The notes below the pieces were generated by a model. It made no database searches. It was not told the DNA's origin and was given only the letters and a program-made list of their open reading frames with translations. Source: Thalassia testudinum (taxonomy: Eukaryota > Streptophyta > Magnoliopsida > Alismatales > Hydrocharitaceae). From it: a DNA stretch of 64,000 nucleotides. The stretch is taken from positions 57,651,501 to 57,715,500 of the forward strand of contig JAZHRO010000012.1 of the NCBI GenBank assembly GCA_037157565.1. The letters are read 5' to 3'. The position numbers were made by a program, and so were the translations under genes. This document shows, piece by piece, positions 9,893 to 21,700 of the stretch; the first letter of the stretch is position 1, and each line of letters begins with the position of its first letter.

Positions 9893-12353
9893 GATAGTGC
9901 CGCCCATGTCATTCTATAGCTAAATTCAGGCCTTAGCAATTGACATTTCGGGATAATCCCGCCCATGACGCCTAAACTAGCACATGGTGCTTACATCCCT
10001 TTGTAGGATATTTAGATATCCTAGGAGACAAGCACCGAAGAGACAATATGTTATTGTGCATCTTCGAGGGGCATTTCCCACCTTTCCGCACCGAAAACTC
10101 TTCCAAATTAACTTGTGTTGATCGGCCGCTCCTAATCTAGGTAGCTTTTTCAGAACAGAAATAATGCTTTTGCATGATTTTAATACTTAAGCGCACTGAA
10201 CCAGAATGTGTGTGGATTAGGGTGTTTAGGTTACCGAGTCTCACAAATCAGAGGTCAGTTAACGAGTTTGAATAGTCCCTAAGTCTTAGACTTAATACTT
10301 AAGCTTCGCATTTTCCTCAACCTCTTAAGGACTATTCAGATCTTAACGAATACTTGAATTTTTAAGCCTAAAATCATAGCCCAAGAGGCCTAAGATCAGC
10401 GTTCATACTAATCTTTTTTGTCTCTCAGCACTTTTGTATTTTATTTTATTTCTTTTGATTTGGTCTTGAATTAAGTAGATTCTTTAATCCTTTACTGATA
10501 ACTATCTTTTTTTGTTTCAAATTGTTTACTCCTCTTTGACATTTATATTACCTCCCATTTTCCTCCTTAAGAATGATATGCTTTCAATTTATTCAACATT
10601 TCCTCCCTTTTTCCATTCTTTTGTTCTTTTTCAATTTTTTTATTTTTTTGGTTTTTTGGAATATGTATTTTTTGTGAGAACCCTTCCGAATTTTGAATTT
10701 TTGTGTATTTGCACTTTAATACCCCCCATGCCTAAGTTTTGCAATGTCCTCATTGTAAACGAAGGGTATGAAACAGTTTAGGTTCAGGAGTTAGAATAGG
10801 ATAATCGAGTGGGCGAATTGGTCGGGATGACTATTGCGAACGATTTCAAGTTCTGGTACGAGTACCAGAGGTGGAGTCAACTATTCTATGATGGAGCTCA
10901 TAGTGCAATAGACGTAAAGTACAGAAAGATAATAAGAAGGATCTCAGGTTTTTTGGATGACAGGTTGCCTCTCTTTAAGTGCTAAATTCAATGCCTTCAA
11001 CTGAGCAGAAAATGGTATGGAGAAGGAGTGGTTAAATCAAATGAGTTTTGCAGAACAAATACCTTGATCAAAAGCCTGGTTGGTCCAACCAGGTGCTTGT
11101 TCAGATCAGCATACTGATGATGCAGCCCAAACCCAATCAATCTGGCGGGTTGATAGATGTGGATCAAGAGATGCGGTGCCCACCACATACTGTGGAGCTC
11201 AAAAGGATGTGAAATTGTATAGCAAGGGTTTGGCTGAGTCGAATCGGCCTGATCAGAGTAGGGATCTTCAAATGAAAAAGGGTCAGTGGAGGATGTAGGA
11301 ACCCTACAGGAGTGATCAGAGAAGGATGGGCATGATTTGTAGTCTGATCGATGTCCGAAACCCGATAAAGATGTGGAGGAGAATCATGTGCAACCAACTC
11401 ATTGAGAGGAGAATTAGAGTAGAAATTGAGTCCGGTTGCGGGTCGGGGTTGAAAACGGGTTTGGGAAGGTTCTGCATATGTTGTGGAAGAGGTGGCTTCA
11501 AGAATAATTGTGTTAGGGCTCCTCTAGGAAGGTTTCAAAGGTGGGTTCATTTAGAGAGTCCTCATAATAGCCATCAAAATAAAAGATAAATGTCTAAAGA
11601 GTGCTTCTAAGATCAAGGAAATCTAAGTCAAGAAAAGAGTCGAACTCTGGGTTATAGACACTCTTGGCAATTTCTGTTTCTGATTCTTGAGGATTAAAAA
11701 GAAATGATTCCATCTCAATGGAACCTGATTTTGAATCAGTGATCTTGGGATCGGGGACCTCAAAGTTAGAGTTGAAGAATGGATCATGTATGTTGAGGTC
11801 GTAGATGGCTCATAGTTGTCAGGAAACAATGGTTCTCCGAAATCAAAAAAGAGATCACAACTTAACGGATCTTCCTTATCTGTATTTATATCCTCTCCTC
11901 TCGTCTTGGTAAACATTTCTTGTATTTCTTCACCTCCACTATCAGCAATTTCCTCATCAATCTCTTTGTCAACAGTGTTTTCATTATTTATGACTTCCTC
12001 AGTAAACTCCTCTCCATGAGCTACCCAAGTAGTGTAATGTTGCCATCAACCATTACAAATCAAGTACTCGAGCACAGTGTTATGATCATGCAAGGAACCA
12101 TTTAAACATCTTCTGCGTAGGCAGAAGATATTATCGAGTTGGTCTCCTTGCCTAAATATCTTTTCATCGTCATCAAAGGCCTAATCAATGAATGAAATTA
12201 TTCCATCCTTATATTTGGTGTAATCTGAACCTCGCAATCCAATCTAAAATTTATCCATTATAACTTAAAATTTAATATAAACAAACCACTTATTAGGAAA
12301 GGAAATAACTGAATGATGTGTATCTTGATTAAGATTTTCACTTTATAGCTCAT
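9893..12353. other. Non-genic stretch with decayed coding remnants
   Basis: Just right of the LTR TSD, a motif of the form CAATTGACATTTCGGGATA...CCGCCCATG recurs. A version of it also lies left of the LTR at about 1600-1635, so the LTR interrupted a small tandem repeat. No intact gene is seen. A short conceptual peptide near 10794-10984 (+) has the segment FKFWYEYQRW but no recognised domain. Near 11460-11540 a cysteine-rich piece resembles a degenerate zinc knuckle, and 11623-11916 (-) encodes an acidic peptide with FFDFGEPLF. These look like old retroelement remnants. Confidence 0.4.
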
Positions 12354-12620
12354 CCTCAAAGATTTGATCACAACTTAGATTTGCTCATTACATATAACCT
12401 TTGTGCAGTGAAATTTGGGCAGCATTTCTCTGCACTTCTCCAGTATACCCTCTAATACTAACTTTAGCTAGATTTCCTTTAACACCCAGTTAAGGGTACC
12501 GCAAGAAACTATATAAGATTAGTTGGTATACCGGAGAAGAGTAGGAAGAAGCAACCAAAATTTCACCGCATAAGGTTACATGTAACAAATAAACCTAAGT
12601 TGTGATCAAATCTTTAAGGA
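12354..12620. mobile_element. Fold-back MITE with about 100-bp terminal inverted repeats
   Basis: The left arm (from 12354, containing AAGATTTGATCACAACTTAG) and the right arm (ending 12620, containing CTAAGTTGTGATCAAATCTT) are inverted copies extending inward about 100 bp, leaving a loop of roughly 55 bp. No coding capacity. No clear target-site duplication, so the superfamily is not assigned. Confidence 0.8.
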
Positions 12621-12870
12621 CTTTCTTTAGTTCAGTACTTCACGAACTAAAATCAATAGAGTCTTATGTCATGCTACAATGACAACACATCATGCATGTA
12701 AATGAGGTATATATACACTTCGTACATTGTTCATAAAACATGATCATAAGTCTTGATGGGCGAGTAATTTGACACAATTTGACTCGGAGGACTTTTACCT
12801 AAGGGGTTAAAATACCTAATGTTTGGCCTTACGTGCATACATCTTCTTTAGTAAGTGTGTGTATCTAAAC

Positions 12871-13044
12871 AATAATTAATTTGAACATAAAAAAATTGTA
12901 AAAAATTTGGCAGAGTTTTCCCTTAATTTGAAGTTTTTCTATAAACTTGTATAACAAAATAATTAATTTGAACATAAAAAAAATTGTAAAAAATTTGGCA
13001 GAGTTTTCCCTTAAAATTTGAAGTTTTTCTGTAAACCTGTATAA
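12871..13044. repeat. Tandem duplication, 87-bp unit
   Basis: Two copies beginning AATAATTAATTTGAACAT at 12871 and 12958, sharing the segment GGCAGAGTTTTCCCTTAA. They differ by a few substitutions and small indels. Confidence 0.85.
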
Positions 13045-13538
13045 CTAAATAATAAAACTAATAAAAGTGGACACATCCCACATAAAAAATGACTCACTTA
13101 CAATTAAAAATAACATTAAAAGTGTGCACACCCCATATTACCGAATCACATTAAAAATAATTTTCATTATCTATTCCTAAAAGTGGGCACCCCCAACATG
13201 CATTTAATGATAAAAAATAATATGTGGGCATATCTTATATCTAACAAAAACATATATTATCATTTAAATAAATAAAAATCATTAAAATTATACCTTAAAG
13301 TGGTACAACCTTCGATAATGCCCATCATTGATAACCTGTAATTTCAGAAATAGAATCAACTAAATAGTACATTATTATCTAAAATTAGTTAAAAAAATAA
13401 AGAATCAAGCTTCAATAATAATTAATTAGAACCTAGTTGAATTGGCTCAGAGACTGTAGTGGTCTCATTTAGTGAAGTTGATCTCTTCATTTAGTGATGT
13501 TGGCAATTTGATGGTACTTACTACTATAAAATCGATGT

Positions 13539-13706
13539 AGAAATATCAAGTGATGTAATTGAATGCATTGTTGTTATAAAAACAAATTTGATAGACCTAT
13601 AGAATCATATCTACTGCTTAATAGAAATATAAAGTGCTGTAATTGACATGCATTGTTGTTATAAAAACAAATTTGATAGACCTATAGAATCATATCTACT
13701 GCTTAA
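13539..13706. repeat. Tandem duplication, 84-bp unit
   Basis: Two copies starting AGAAATAT at 13539 and 13623, sharing TTGATAGACCTATAGAATC. Nearly identical, so recent. Confidence 0.85.
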
Positions 13707-14579
13707 TAGAATCATGAATTGAGTGGAGAGCGAATATACAAATGCCTAAGGGAATAAAAATAAATAACATAGAAGTGTTAAAACAATTTATGGCCAAATT
13801 AGCATCCATAGCGAACTTTACACGGAGAAAATCCTCCCTTGCAATATTATTATGTTGGATTAGGTATGTTTTCCAAGATGAAAGATTTTGTCATCATTAT
13901 AGGTGCATAATTATCACAATAATCTTTGGAAATTACCTTAGGAAACAATTATAGTTCACTTTACCATGAAGTCAATACTCAAGAAACATGAATTGTAGTG
14001 AGATTGCAATTATCATAGAGTCATTTTACTGCCATCATTTTCTTGGTGAAACCTCATTGATTAAACAGACCACTGCTGCTATACTCAGTGTGCAACATTA
14101 GTTAAAAATCCATGAGGGATTGTATGAAACAATCTCTCAAATTTTACGGTATAAGGCTTAGTTTATAGCATCTAGGTTAGGATTTTTGGAGTAGGGGATA
14201 ACCTATGTGTTTGGCAAAAAAGGATTACACACAACACAATTGACCATAGAATTGCATATCCCATGTTAACAAGGCTAAACAAGGGGTAGATACTCAAAGA
14301 GATACCCCATTGGTGAACAATCGTTATCCCATATGTTCAGGTTATACCCACATAGGTAAACTAACTTTGAAAGTTATGTGCCATGCACATGACAACTCCT
14401 ATCTTGAGAAAGCACGAGTCTCATGGACTTTGACCACAGATCCAACCCAAGGTTTATCTTGTTAGACCCATATCCAGATTAAATACATGTTTTAGGTTAA
14501 GTTTAACATCAATCGATACCCTAGTCAGTTTATCAAACTTATTTGAATACAAATTTGAGTTCAGTCCTAGCTAGGTCGA

Positions 14580-14880
14580 TGTCCAAGGATGGGAAGCAGG
14601 AGGAGGATGGGGGGGGGGCAGGGAGAAGGAGGAAGCTGTTGGAGGGGGATGAGGAGGAGGGTGATAGTTAGGGGAGGAGGAGGATGAGCATGGGCATGGC
14701 TAGGAGGAGGAGCACAGGGACGAGGAGGAGGAGGGTGTCGGAGAGGGGGAGGAGGACAAGGAGGCCGTCAGGGAGGAGGAAGGGCAAGAGGCGAGGACGA
14801 CCGACGACACACAGGGAGGAGGAGGAGTTACTTGAGGAGGGGCGACACGAGGAGCTCCGGTGGCACGAGTCGCTGCTCAA
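14580..14880. repeat. Purine-rich GGA/GAG low-complexity tract
   Basis: About 300 bp dominated by GGAGGA and GAGGAG with a run of nine G near 14610-14618. Open frames on both strands are compositional (Arg/Glu/Gly-rich on +, Leu/Ser-rich on -). It lies next to the CACTA end and may be inside that element. Confidence 0.65.
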
Positions 14881-14934
14881 GGATTTTGGGAAAATGAAAT
14901 AGTGTTGGGGGAGGAGAGGACCTGCGCGCGGATG

Positions 14935-15262
14935 TAGATGATGGACTTTTGTCGTCTCTTTAATTAGAAAGTGACGACAATTAAAGCGACGACAAATGTC
15001 GAACCAACTTTTTCAATACGTGCCCAAATTAATTTGGGTTGGCAGTGATTTCTATTCCCCATCACTTATTATAGAAAACAACTATTATTCATATTAACTT
15101 TTTCCACAAGCGATAACTGTTGTTCTCATCAAGTGCTGCGACCAAATTTTGAAAGCGTATTCATTGTCGGCTAATCCAACAAACGACGACAAAAAACATA
15201 TCATCGTCGCTTTATAAAACGACGGCAACTAACCGACGGTGAATGCCATTTTTCTAGTAGTG
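14935..15262 (-). mobile_element. CACTA (En/Spm-like) transposon terminus
   Basis: The right end at 15262 reads, on the minus strand, CACTACTAGAAAAATGGC, a typical CACTA terminal inverted repeat. Inward of it, CGACGACAA-type motifs recur on both strands (about 14957-14997 and 15163-15240), as expected of subterminal repeats in this superfamily. The other terminus was not found, so the element is truncated, very diverged, or longer than recognised. Confidence 0.75.
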
Positions 15263-17912
15263 AATTTTCAATGCAAGTGAATAATTCCCCTCATTCTGAT
15301 TTGGCATTGCCTCAAATGCACATCTTCAAAGGCCTAATACTATCAAACATGCACACAAATTGCTCAATGTCTCAAAATATCGGAAAGAAGGTACCTTCTA
15401 CGAGGAAAAAAGACATCTTTCTAGGTGTACACTACAATTGCTAATACTTCATCACCACCTTGGTGGATGATGGAACACATAGAAAAGTAAGAAGTGAGCT
15501 AAAAGTTCTACAAGGGAAAGAGAGAAATAACATAAAGTGAACAAAACTACTACATACATAAACTCACACAAATTTCTATCTACCATTTTAAGTGTTGTGT
15601 TCAAGCCCACTTTGTTGCATCTCCTTGTGACTTACTTATCCCTGGGCCAATCCTTGACCATCTACTATACTAAGAAACTTGGTTAGGTTCCCTCCCTAAC
15701 TACCCTAGCCATTCATCATTTATCCTTTATTTGCTATGTACCTCTTTCTTTCTAGGATTTTCTTTTCTTATCTTTTGCCTTAGTAGCAACATTTTACAAC
15801 CTGACCCTTAAATTGAGGGGTAACAAGAAACTAGTGTTGAATAGGCTCTTAATGCCTTACGAGAAAAACAAAAGAAAGAAAAATGAAAAGGAAGAGCCAC
15901 TAACCATTTGGTACCCATTGACCAATTTTCCTCTTACGCTACTTTTCCCCCTAGCCCTCCCGATCTCTCTCTCTCAATTGGCCTCTCTTGATCTGTCAAC
16001 CTCACCCCTTTGATCTTTCAATCTCTCCCCTTGATCTCCCTCGCCCTCTCCCTCTTACTCTCATGATCTCTCTCTCCTTTGTGACTCACTCCTTCCTTTG
16101 TCTCTCACTCGATTTCCCCTCCCACCAGCCCTTCACATTGTCACCAGTTGTCGTTGAATCGGCCACCGTCATTGGAGCTCGCCAATGACGTCGGCAATGT
16201 GGGTAGGGGCTCGTGTCGTGTGTACGGGACGTTGGAGATAGGTGGCACCTCGTGCCAAGGTTCCACCTAAAGAGTGGCAGGGTAATCCCCTCCCCCTTTC
16301 TATTGGATTTCTTTCGTTGCTTCCAAGCAAGTTAAAACCTAAGCAAGATGATCATGGAAAAAAAGGGTGGGGTGGTGGAGTTCCGAAAACTTGATAGTGG
16401 CTTTTTGGCTTGAGTTAAGGTCCCCTTTTGGGTCCAAACTCACCTCAAATGGAAAAGATAGTGCAATCTATATAATGCACATGCCATTTCTTTATTCCTT
16501 CCCTCCTTCCCGCCTACCATTCTATCATGCTTACGTCCACCAAGCCAGCAACAACGCTATTTGGTCCTGAAGAAGTGTGCCCAAGTAGTTGATGAGGCTC
16601 GCTAAGCTGTTCGCAATGAGGAGCTCCCCCAGGTACACCATTTGTCGTAGAAAGGTCGTTAATGAGTTCGGTGTGGAGCAGGAGCAACTATACCCGCTAG
16701 TGCAGTACTAGCAAGCGACGACGAGTCACAAAGCAAGGCTAGTAGAGCGGCAACCTGACATGAAAAAAGAAACGACAACGCAGTGTAAGCCTCGTGACTC
16801 AGTAGGACGTAAAAATGTACAAGAAAAGGAAAACCATTGAGTGAGATGTCCTGGCGAGCGGGCATTCCCTCCAATGGGTGCAATTTTTGAACACTTTCCT
16901 CTCTTCTTGCTTATCCTTTTCTCCCATCATCCCTTATCTCTAGAAATATCTATCTTGCCCCTATGGACTATATTCTACAATTCTTTTAGCTTAGGCTGAT
17001 GGTGACGAAACTTATCACCAGCCTTACTGTAGGGTCCAGTCCTATGTTGCCTCTCAACTTGGAGAGTAGCAACTGTCGGCATTTAGCAGCAAGCTATTTA
17101 CTATTGTAAATACAAGAATCATCACCCTGTTATCAGGGTACTTTCATTGTGAACCTATGTAGTTCGTGGTGCAGGAAACCTTTCATAGTGCCCCACGTGC
17201 AAAAGATGATCACTTTTGTTAAAGAATTACATTAAGAAATGTACAAAACTATCTTAAAATTTATTTTGTTTCTAGTTGAAGTACACATTTTTTTTGTACC
17301 TAATTAAAAGTTACATAATTATTGACTCTTACCATTTGATTACAAGAAGTGAAACATGTAACTTATATATTTATGTACTTCAAAAATGTCTAATTTTAAA
17401 GTGAATTCCATTAAAAAATATAAACTTTTTCAATCACGATGTAGATCAATATATATATATATGTATGTAACAAAGAGCAATAATTTTCTCTTTGTAGATC
17501 ATGAGCAACTACATCACAAAAATTTAATCAATTATTTTTAACTTAAATAGTGTCGTATAAAATAAAAATATAACTGTATAATAAATTATTTTTACATTTT
17601 TATAAAAAAGATAGAAAAGATAAATCATTTTTCATGTAAAAATCCATGCCTTCTCCCCTGAAAGAGAGAGAGAGAGAGAGCTCACCACCATCAGAAGGGA
17701 TGCTGCAGAACGCACTCACACAAACCTAAAAGAGAGGATTTCGGATTTGACGTATGAATCATTTCCTTTTTTATAATAACATAGAAGCTATGTTTATTCT
17801 TTGTTTGAGATTTTTGTATTAAGCACTAATTTAATATTTTATTTTTACACCAACCAAAAACCCCACGCTCGCCGTTGCATCCCACCTCCCACGCTGCACC
17901 GCCTTCCACCCA
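15263..17912. other. Intergenic region upstream of PDCD2
   Basis: No gene is recognised. A pyrimidine-rich stretch at about 15930-16130 yields compositional open frames only. A (GA)n microsatellite lies at about 17662-17680, some 235 bp before the PDCD2 start. The final 60 bp before the ATG are C-rich and look like a 5' leader. A TATAATA at about 17774 is a possible but weak TATA element; I cannot place the transcription start. Confidence 0.45.
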
Positions 17913-18724
17913 ATGGATCCCCGCGTGAACGCGTCCCCCTCTGCCGTCGAGAGCTTCCACTCCCTCCGCATCACTCACGTCGACGACGGCGATGAAACCC
18001 CCGTGGAGGAAGAAAAGGAAGAAGAAGAACAACAACAACAAGAGGAAGAGGACGAAGACGAGGACGAGGACGAGGACGTGACCCTCGGCTTCCTCGAGAA
18101 GCCCAAGAACCCCCGCCGCCTCCTCCGCCACATGTTCCCCAGCAAAGCCGGAGGACCCCCGGTCTGCGCCCCCCTCCCAAAACCCAAACCCTAATCCCCC
18201 CCTCCCCGTCTCTGGTCCGTTGACGATACATACCCTTCTCTCGTGCCGCAGGCGTGGTTGGATCCGGTAGAATTGCCCCCCGAGAGATCGCGCGTCTGCG
18301 CGTTTTGCGGGGAGCCCCTGCAGTTCCTCCTCCAGGTCCCGTATTCGCCACCTTCCTCGTGTTTTCGGTATGTTTGACCATTACCTGTTCTGGACTGGAG
18401 TTTGTTATGTACAGGTTTACGCGCCGCTGTCTGAAAAGGATTCCGCGTTCCACCGGACGCTCTTCGTGTTCATGTGCGCCTCGATGCGGTGCCTTCTGCG
18501 GGATCAGCACGAGCAGTGGAAGCGCACCACGAGCAATCCATCTCGGAGGTACGAGAGGTGTAGGATTCCTTGTTCTCGGTGTTGTTGGCGATATAACTTG
18601 TTTCGACTGAATGAGGCGTTCTCAAGTGTGAAGGTTTTCCGGTGTCAGATGTCGCGGGAGAATCGGTTCTACTCAAGCGAGCCCCCGAAGCAGGACGGGA
18701 GCGGGAGGCCTTTGAAAGAAGGAG
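17913..18724 (+). other. PDCD2: PDCD2 exons 1-4
   Basis: Short introns (90, 79 and 78 bp) separate exons of 249, 84, 134 and 98 nt with phases 0, 0, 2 and 1 at their ends. They encode the acidic N-terminus, the AWLDP segment and the first cysteine-containing domain, up to KEG just before the MYND finger. Exon 1 is GC-rich and ends at the donor CCG/GTCTGC. Exon 4 ends at GGAG/GTGGTG, which restores an alanine codon with exon 5. Confidence 0.9.
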
Positions 18725-21700
18725 GTGGTGGCGTTTTTTATTTGGTTGTTTGGGAAGCTGATTTGGTTTTGAAAGTATTTGGAAAATAGCTGTTGTTAGC
18801 TGATGCATATGAATGAATGAATGGTGTTAATGAATAATCTATCTAATGGGTCACAACCCGGGATGAAAATTAAGCTGCACATTGTTTGCTTTGGACTTCA
18901 GATCATCGAATGGACCTACAAACTGCATTTGGATTGGCTTTTGATTCTAATAGCTCAAACCAAAATTCAGTTTTGAACCCCAAATATGATGTAGTTTTAT
19001 TGTTTGGTTTGCAGAACTAAACAGAATCGGTTTCGTCCAACTTGATGAATACAGTTACATGTGACAAAATCTGTATACGTATTGTGTGGATGTAACATCC
19101 CATGTTTAGTCAAAAGCAGGTGTGACATGAGAATGGAGTTGGATAGGGAACATTTGGTCTCATACATGTTCAATCAGTGGAAGAAGGCTCTCCAGATTAG
19201 GGATGCATATGAGTGTATTCCTACTGTGCATGAGCACAGCCTATGGATTGGGGATTTTTATCACTTTTTTAAAATATAATCGAAAACATGAGTGTTGTTT
19301 TGAGTGATAGAAGTTTCCAAAAGGTTGTTATACGTCCAATTTCTATTTTCGATCTTCTTCATTGCACCTTATTGATGCATGGCAGTCTGTTTGAAAATGG
19401 ATATTATTTTGGCATACCAGAAGTAATGAATTCAACATGAAAATTCAATCACCTATTGTATTCTGCACTTCGGTCGTTCTTCTTCCTTTTTGAAATTCTC
19501 ATGTAATTGAATGGTACCTTTGAAAGAATAAATTTGGATGATTATTATTGACAAAAAAAAAACAAAAAGACGTTGAAGATTCAATTTATTGGAAAAGTAC
19601 AGAGTCCATTCTTTTTTTTAATAGTTTATTTAAGCTCAATTGGTCTCCATGATTTGGTTATTGACAATGCCATGGGAGGAGGTTTTCCAGCCAGTGCAGG
19701 AAGGTGGATTTGGGGTTAGAGATGTGGAAGGGGTCAACCTGAGCGTTCTCACGAAGTGGATTGTCAGGTTGGTGGAGCGGGAGCAGCGCCTCTTTGGAGA
19801 CGTGTTGCAGCAATGCTGTGGCCCCTTCCTGTCCTGGGGACCCCTCGAGTCTTCGTCGCAGGATGCTTCACATTTCCTAAGGGGCCTGCCGTTGGTGGCT
19901 CTGAAGGTGAGTGCTTTCTTTTTGCCCTACGTAGGAGAGGGGGATGTCTTTAGGTTTTGGTTGGATGACTAGCAAGACACAGGTAGTGGCCTTTGCGTCA
20001 GGTACCCTCGCCTTTTCTTGAGAGCTGTAGACAGGGAGGCCACAGTGGGGAGCTATTGGGACGGGTCATGGTGCCCCACTTTTTAGGGAGTGCTATTGGA
20101 CCAGTGATGTGTGGAGTTCCAATAGATGTTGTGTGAGCTGGAAGGTTAGGGATTGGAAGGAGGGAGAGACTCCTACTTTTGGGAGGAAGGGGATTTTACT
20201 GTGGCTAAGGTTTTCCGCAGGCTACGTGCTTCGTCGCAGACATTGGATGTTGATTTTCTGAGAGACTATAGGTTGCTTTGGTCAACAGAATGCCCGTTGA
20301 AGGTTAGAATCTTTGCCTGGATTCTGAGGAGAGGAAGAATTGTGACCAAGGCTTGGAAGGCGAGGTGGACTGCTACAGATGACCTTAGTTGCCGCCTCTG
20401 CAAAGGGGTGAATGAGGATGTTCATCACTTGTTTGTCGGGTGTCCCTTTGTTGCGTAGCAAAAGATGGGGATTTTGACTGGATTGTCTCTGATAGCATGG
20501 ACGGATTTTGGTCCTTGTTCCAGAGGGGTAACGCACATGGTCGGGGCAACTCATTCAAATCAAAGAAAGAGAAGGCGAGGGTGCTAGTGGTCCTGTGAGG
20601 TGTGTGGTTGGGAAGGAATGGTGTCATGTTTAGGGATGAGATGCCTTATGTTGAAAATTTTGTTCGCTCCATTTTGTCCCAGGTGACGTTTTGGGAGTCA
20701 ACCATGTAATGTGATCCAGTGCTCTTGTTTTTGATTAATGAATTTGGATGGTTATTACATGGATAATCACCCTTCAGCTTCTTGAAAAAAAAATTGCACA
20801 AGCAATATTTGGTGGAGAAAGTAAACATCGCATATCGGCATATGAAAATATTTGCCAGTTAAGGCCAAAGTCAACATATATTATGCATCATTGCATTTTG
20901 GTGCTCTCTAAAGTAATTTGTAGTCAACACATTTTAGACCTCTCTTGACATTAAATTTTTCCATACAAGATTTTGCTTGCATGTAAGAGATCCCCATTTT
21001 CTGAAAGAAAGGATATCCCACATCCACTTCCTCACTCCTCTTTGTCACAGAGGAGCTTTCATTTTTATTTATTTATTTATTTGTTATTTTTTTTTATAGA
21101 AAATAAACAAACCAGGAGCATCTTGAAGAGTATTTACTTGCAAAGTAAAGTTGTTTATCATGGTTTGTTTCGATGACACGTCCAAGAAAATGATTTGGCC
21201 TTCAATCGTATTGGCACTAATACACAGGATCCAATGCAAAATCTGTCGTAAAGTGTCTTATGGTAAGAGTAGTATTGGGTTGGGTGACCTCTCCTGCGAT
21301 CCTTTGTTGTTTTGCTTTCAAGGAGGAAAAAAAGAGGAGCTCAGGCCTTGAAGAGTCAAGTCAATCCTCTTAGAACGTGCTTCCTTTATGGGTTGCTGAT
21401 TTATTTGGCTTCCTCTGTAAGCTGCTTTTCTGGAAATTAAAGTATTTCATTTTTAAATTGATGAATGGACAAAGATATTTTATTCCTGGAATATTGGAAA
21501 TGTAGTGACATAAGATGAACTTCTGCTAAATTTCTGCTGAACATGGAGCTAAGGATGCCAACTTGCTGAAACTATTTCCAGTTTCAACTTTGGACCCGAG
21601 AGCTTAATTCAGACAATTGCTGCCTTTGCTTCAAAACTGTTTATAATACTGAATCTATAATGGAATGCCTAATTCTATCGCGAGCTGTTCCATTATTTTG

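Larger units (their letters stand above)
12621..14579. other. AT-rich intergenic sequence
   Basis: No gene is recognised. It contains the two short tandem duplications listed separately and numerous A/T runs. A small open frame at 13742-13954 (+) has no recognisable domain. Confidence 0.4.

Noticed and set aside
11623..11916. Minus-strand acidic open frame (97 codons) as a gene
   Set aside because: No recognised domain, no splice context and no neighbours supporting a gene; more likely a decayed retroelement piece.
17971..18510. Minus-strand 179-codon open frame across PDCD2 exons 1-3
   Set aside because: It is the antisense of the acidic GA-rich coding tract and adjacent exons; the sense strand has strong family conservation.
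19486..19562. Extra LINE 3' end before LINE-B (TTTGGATGATTATTATTGAC followed by an A-run)
   Set aside because: It resembles the LINE-B tail but is too short and lacks the second stem arm, so it is mentioned only within intron 4.
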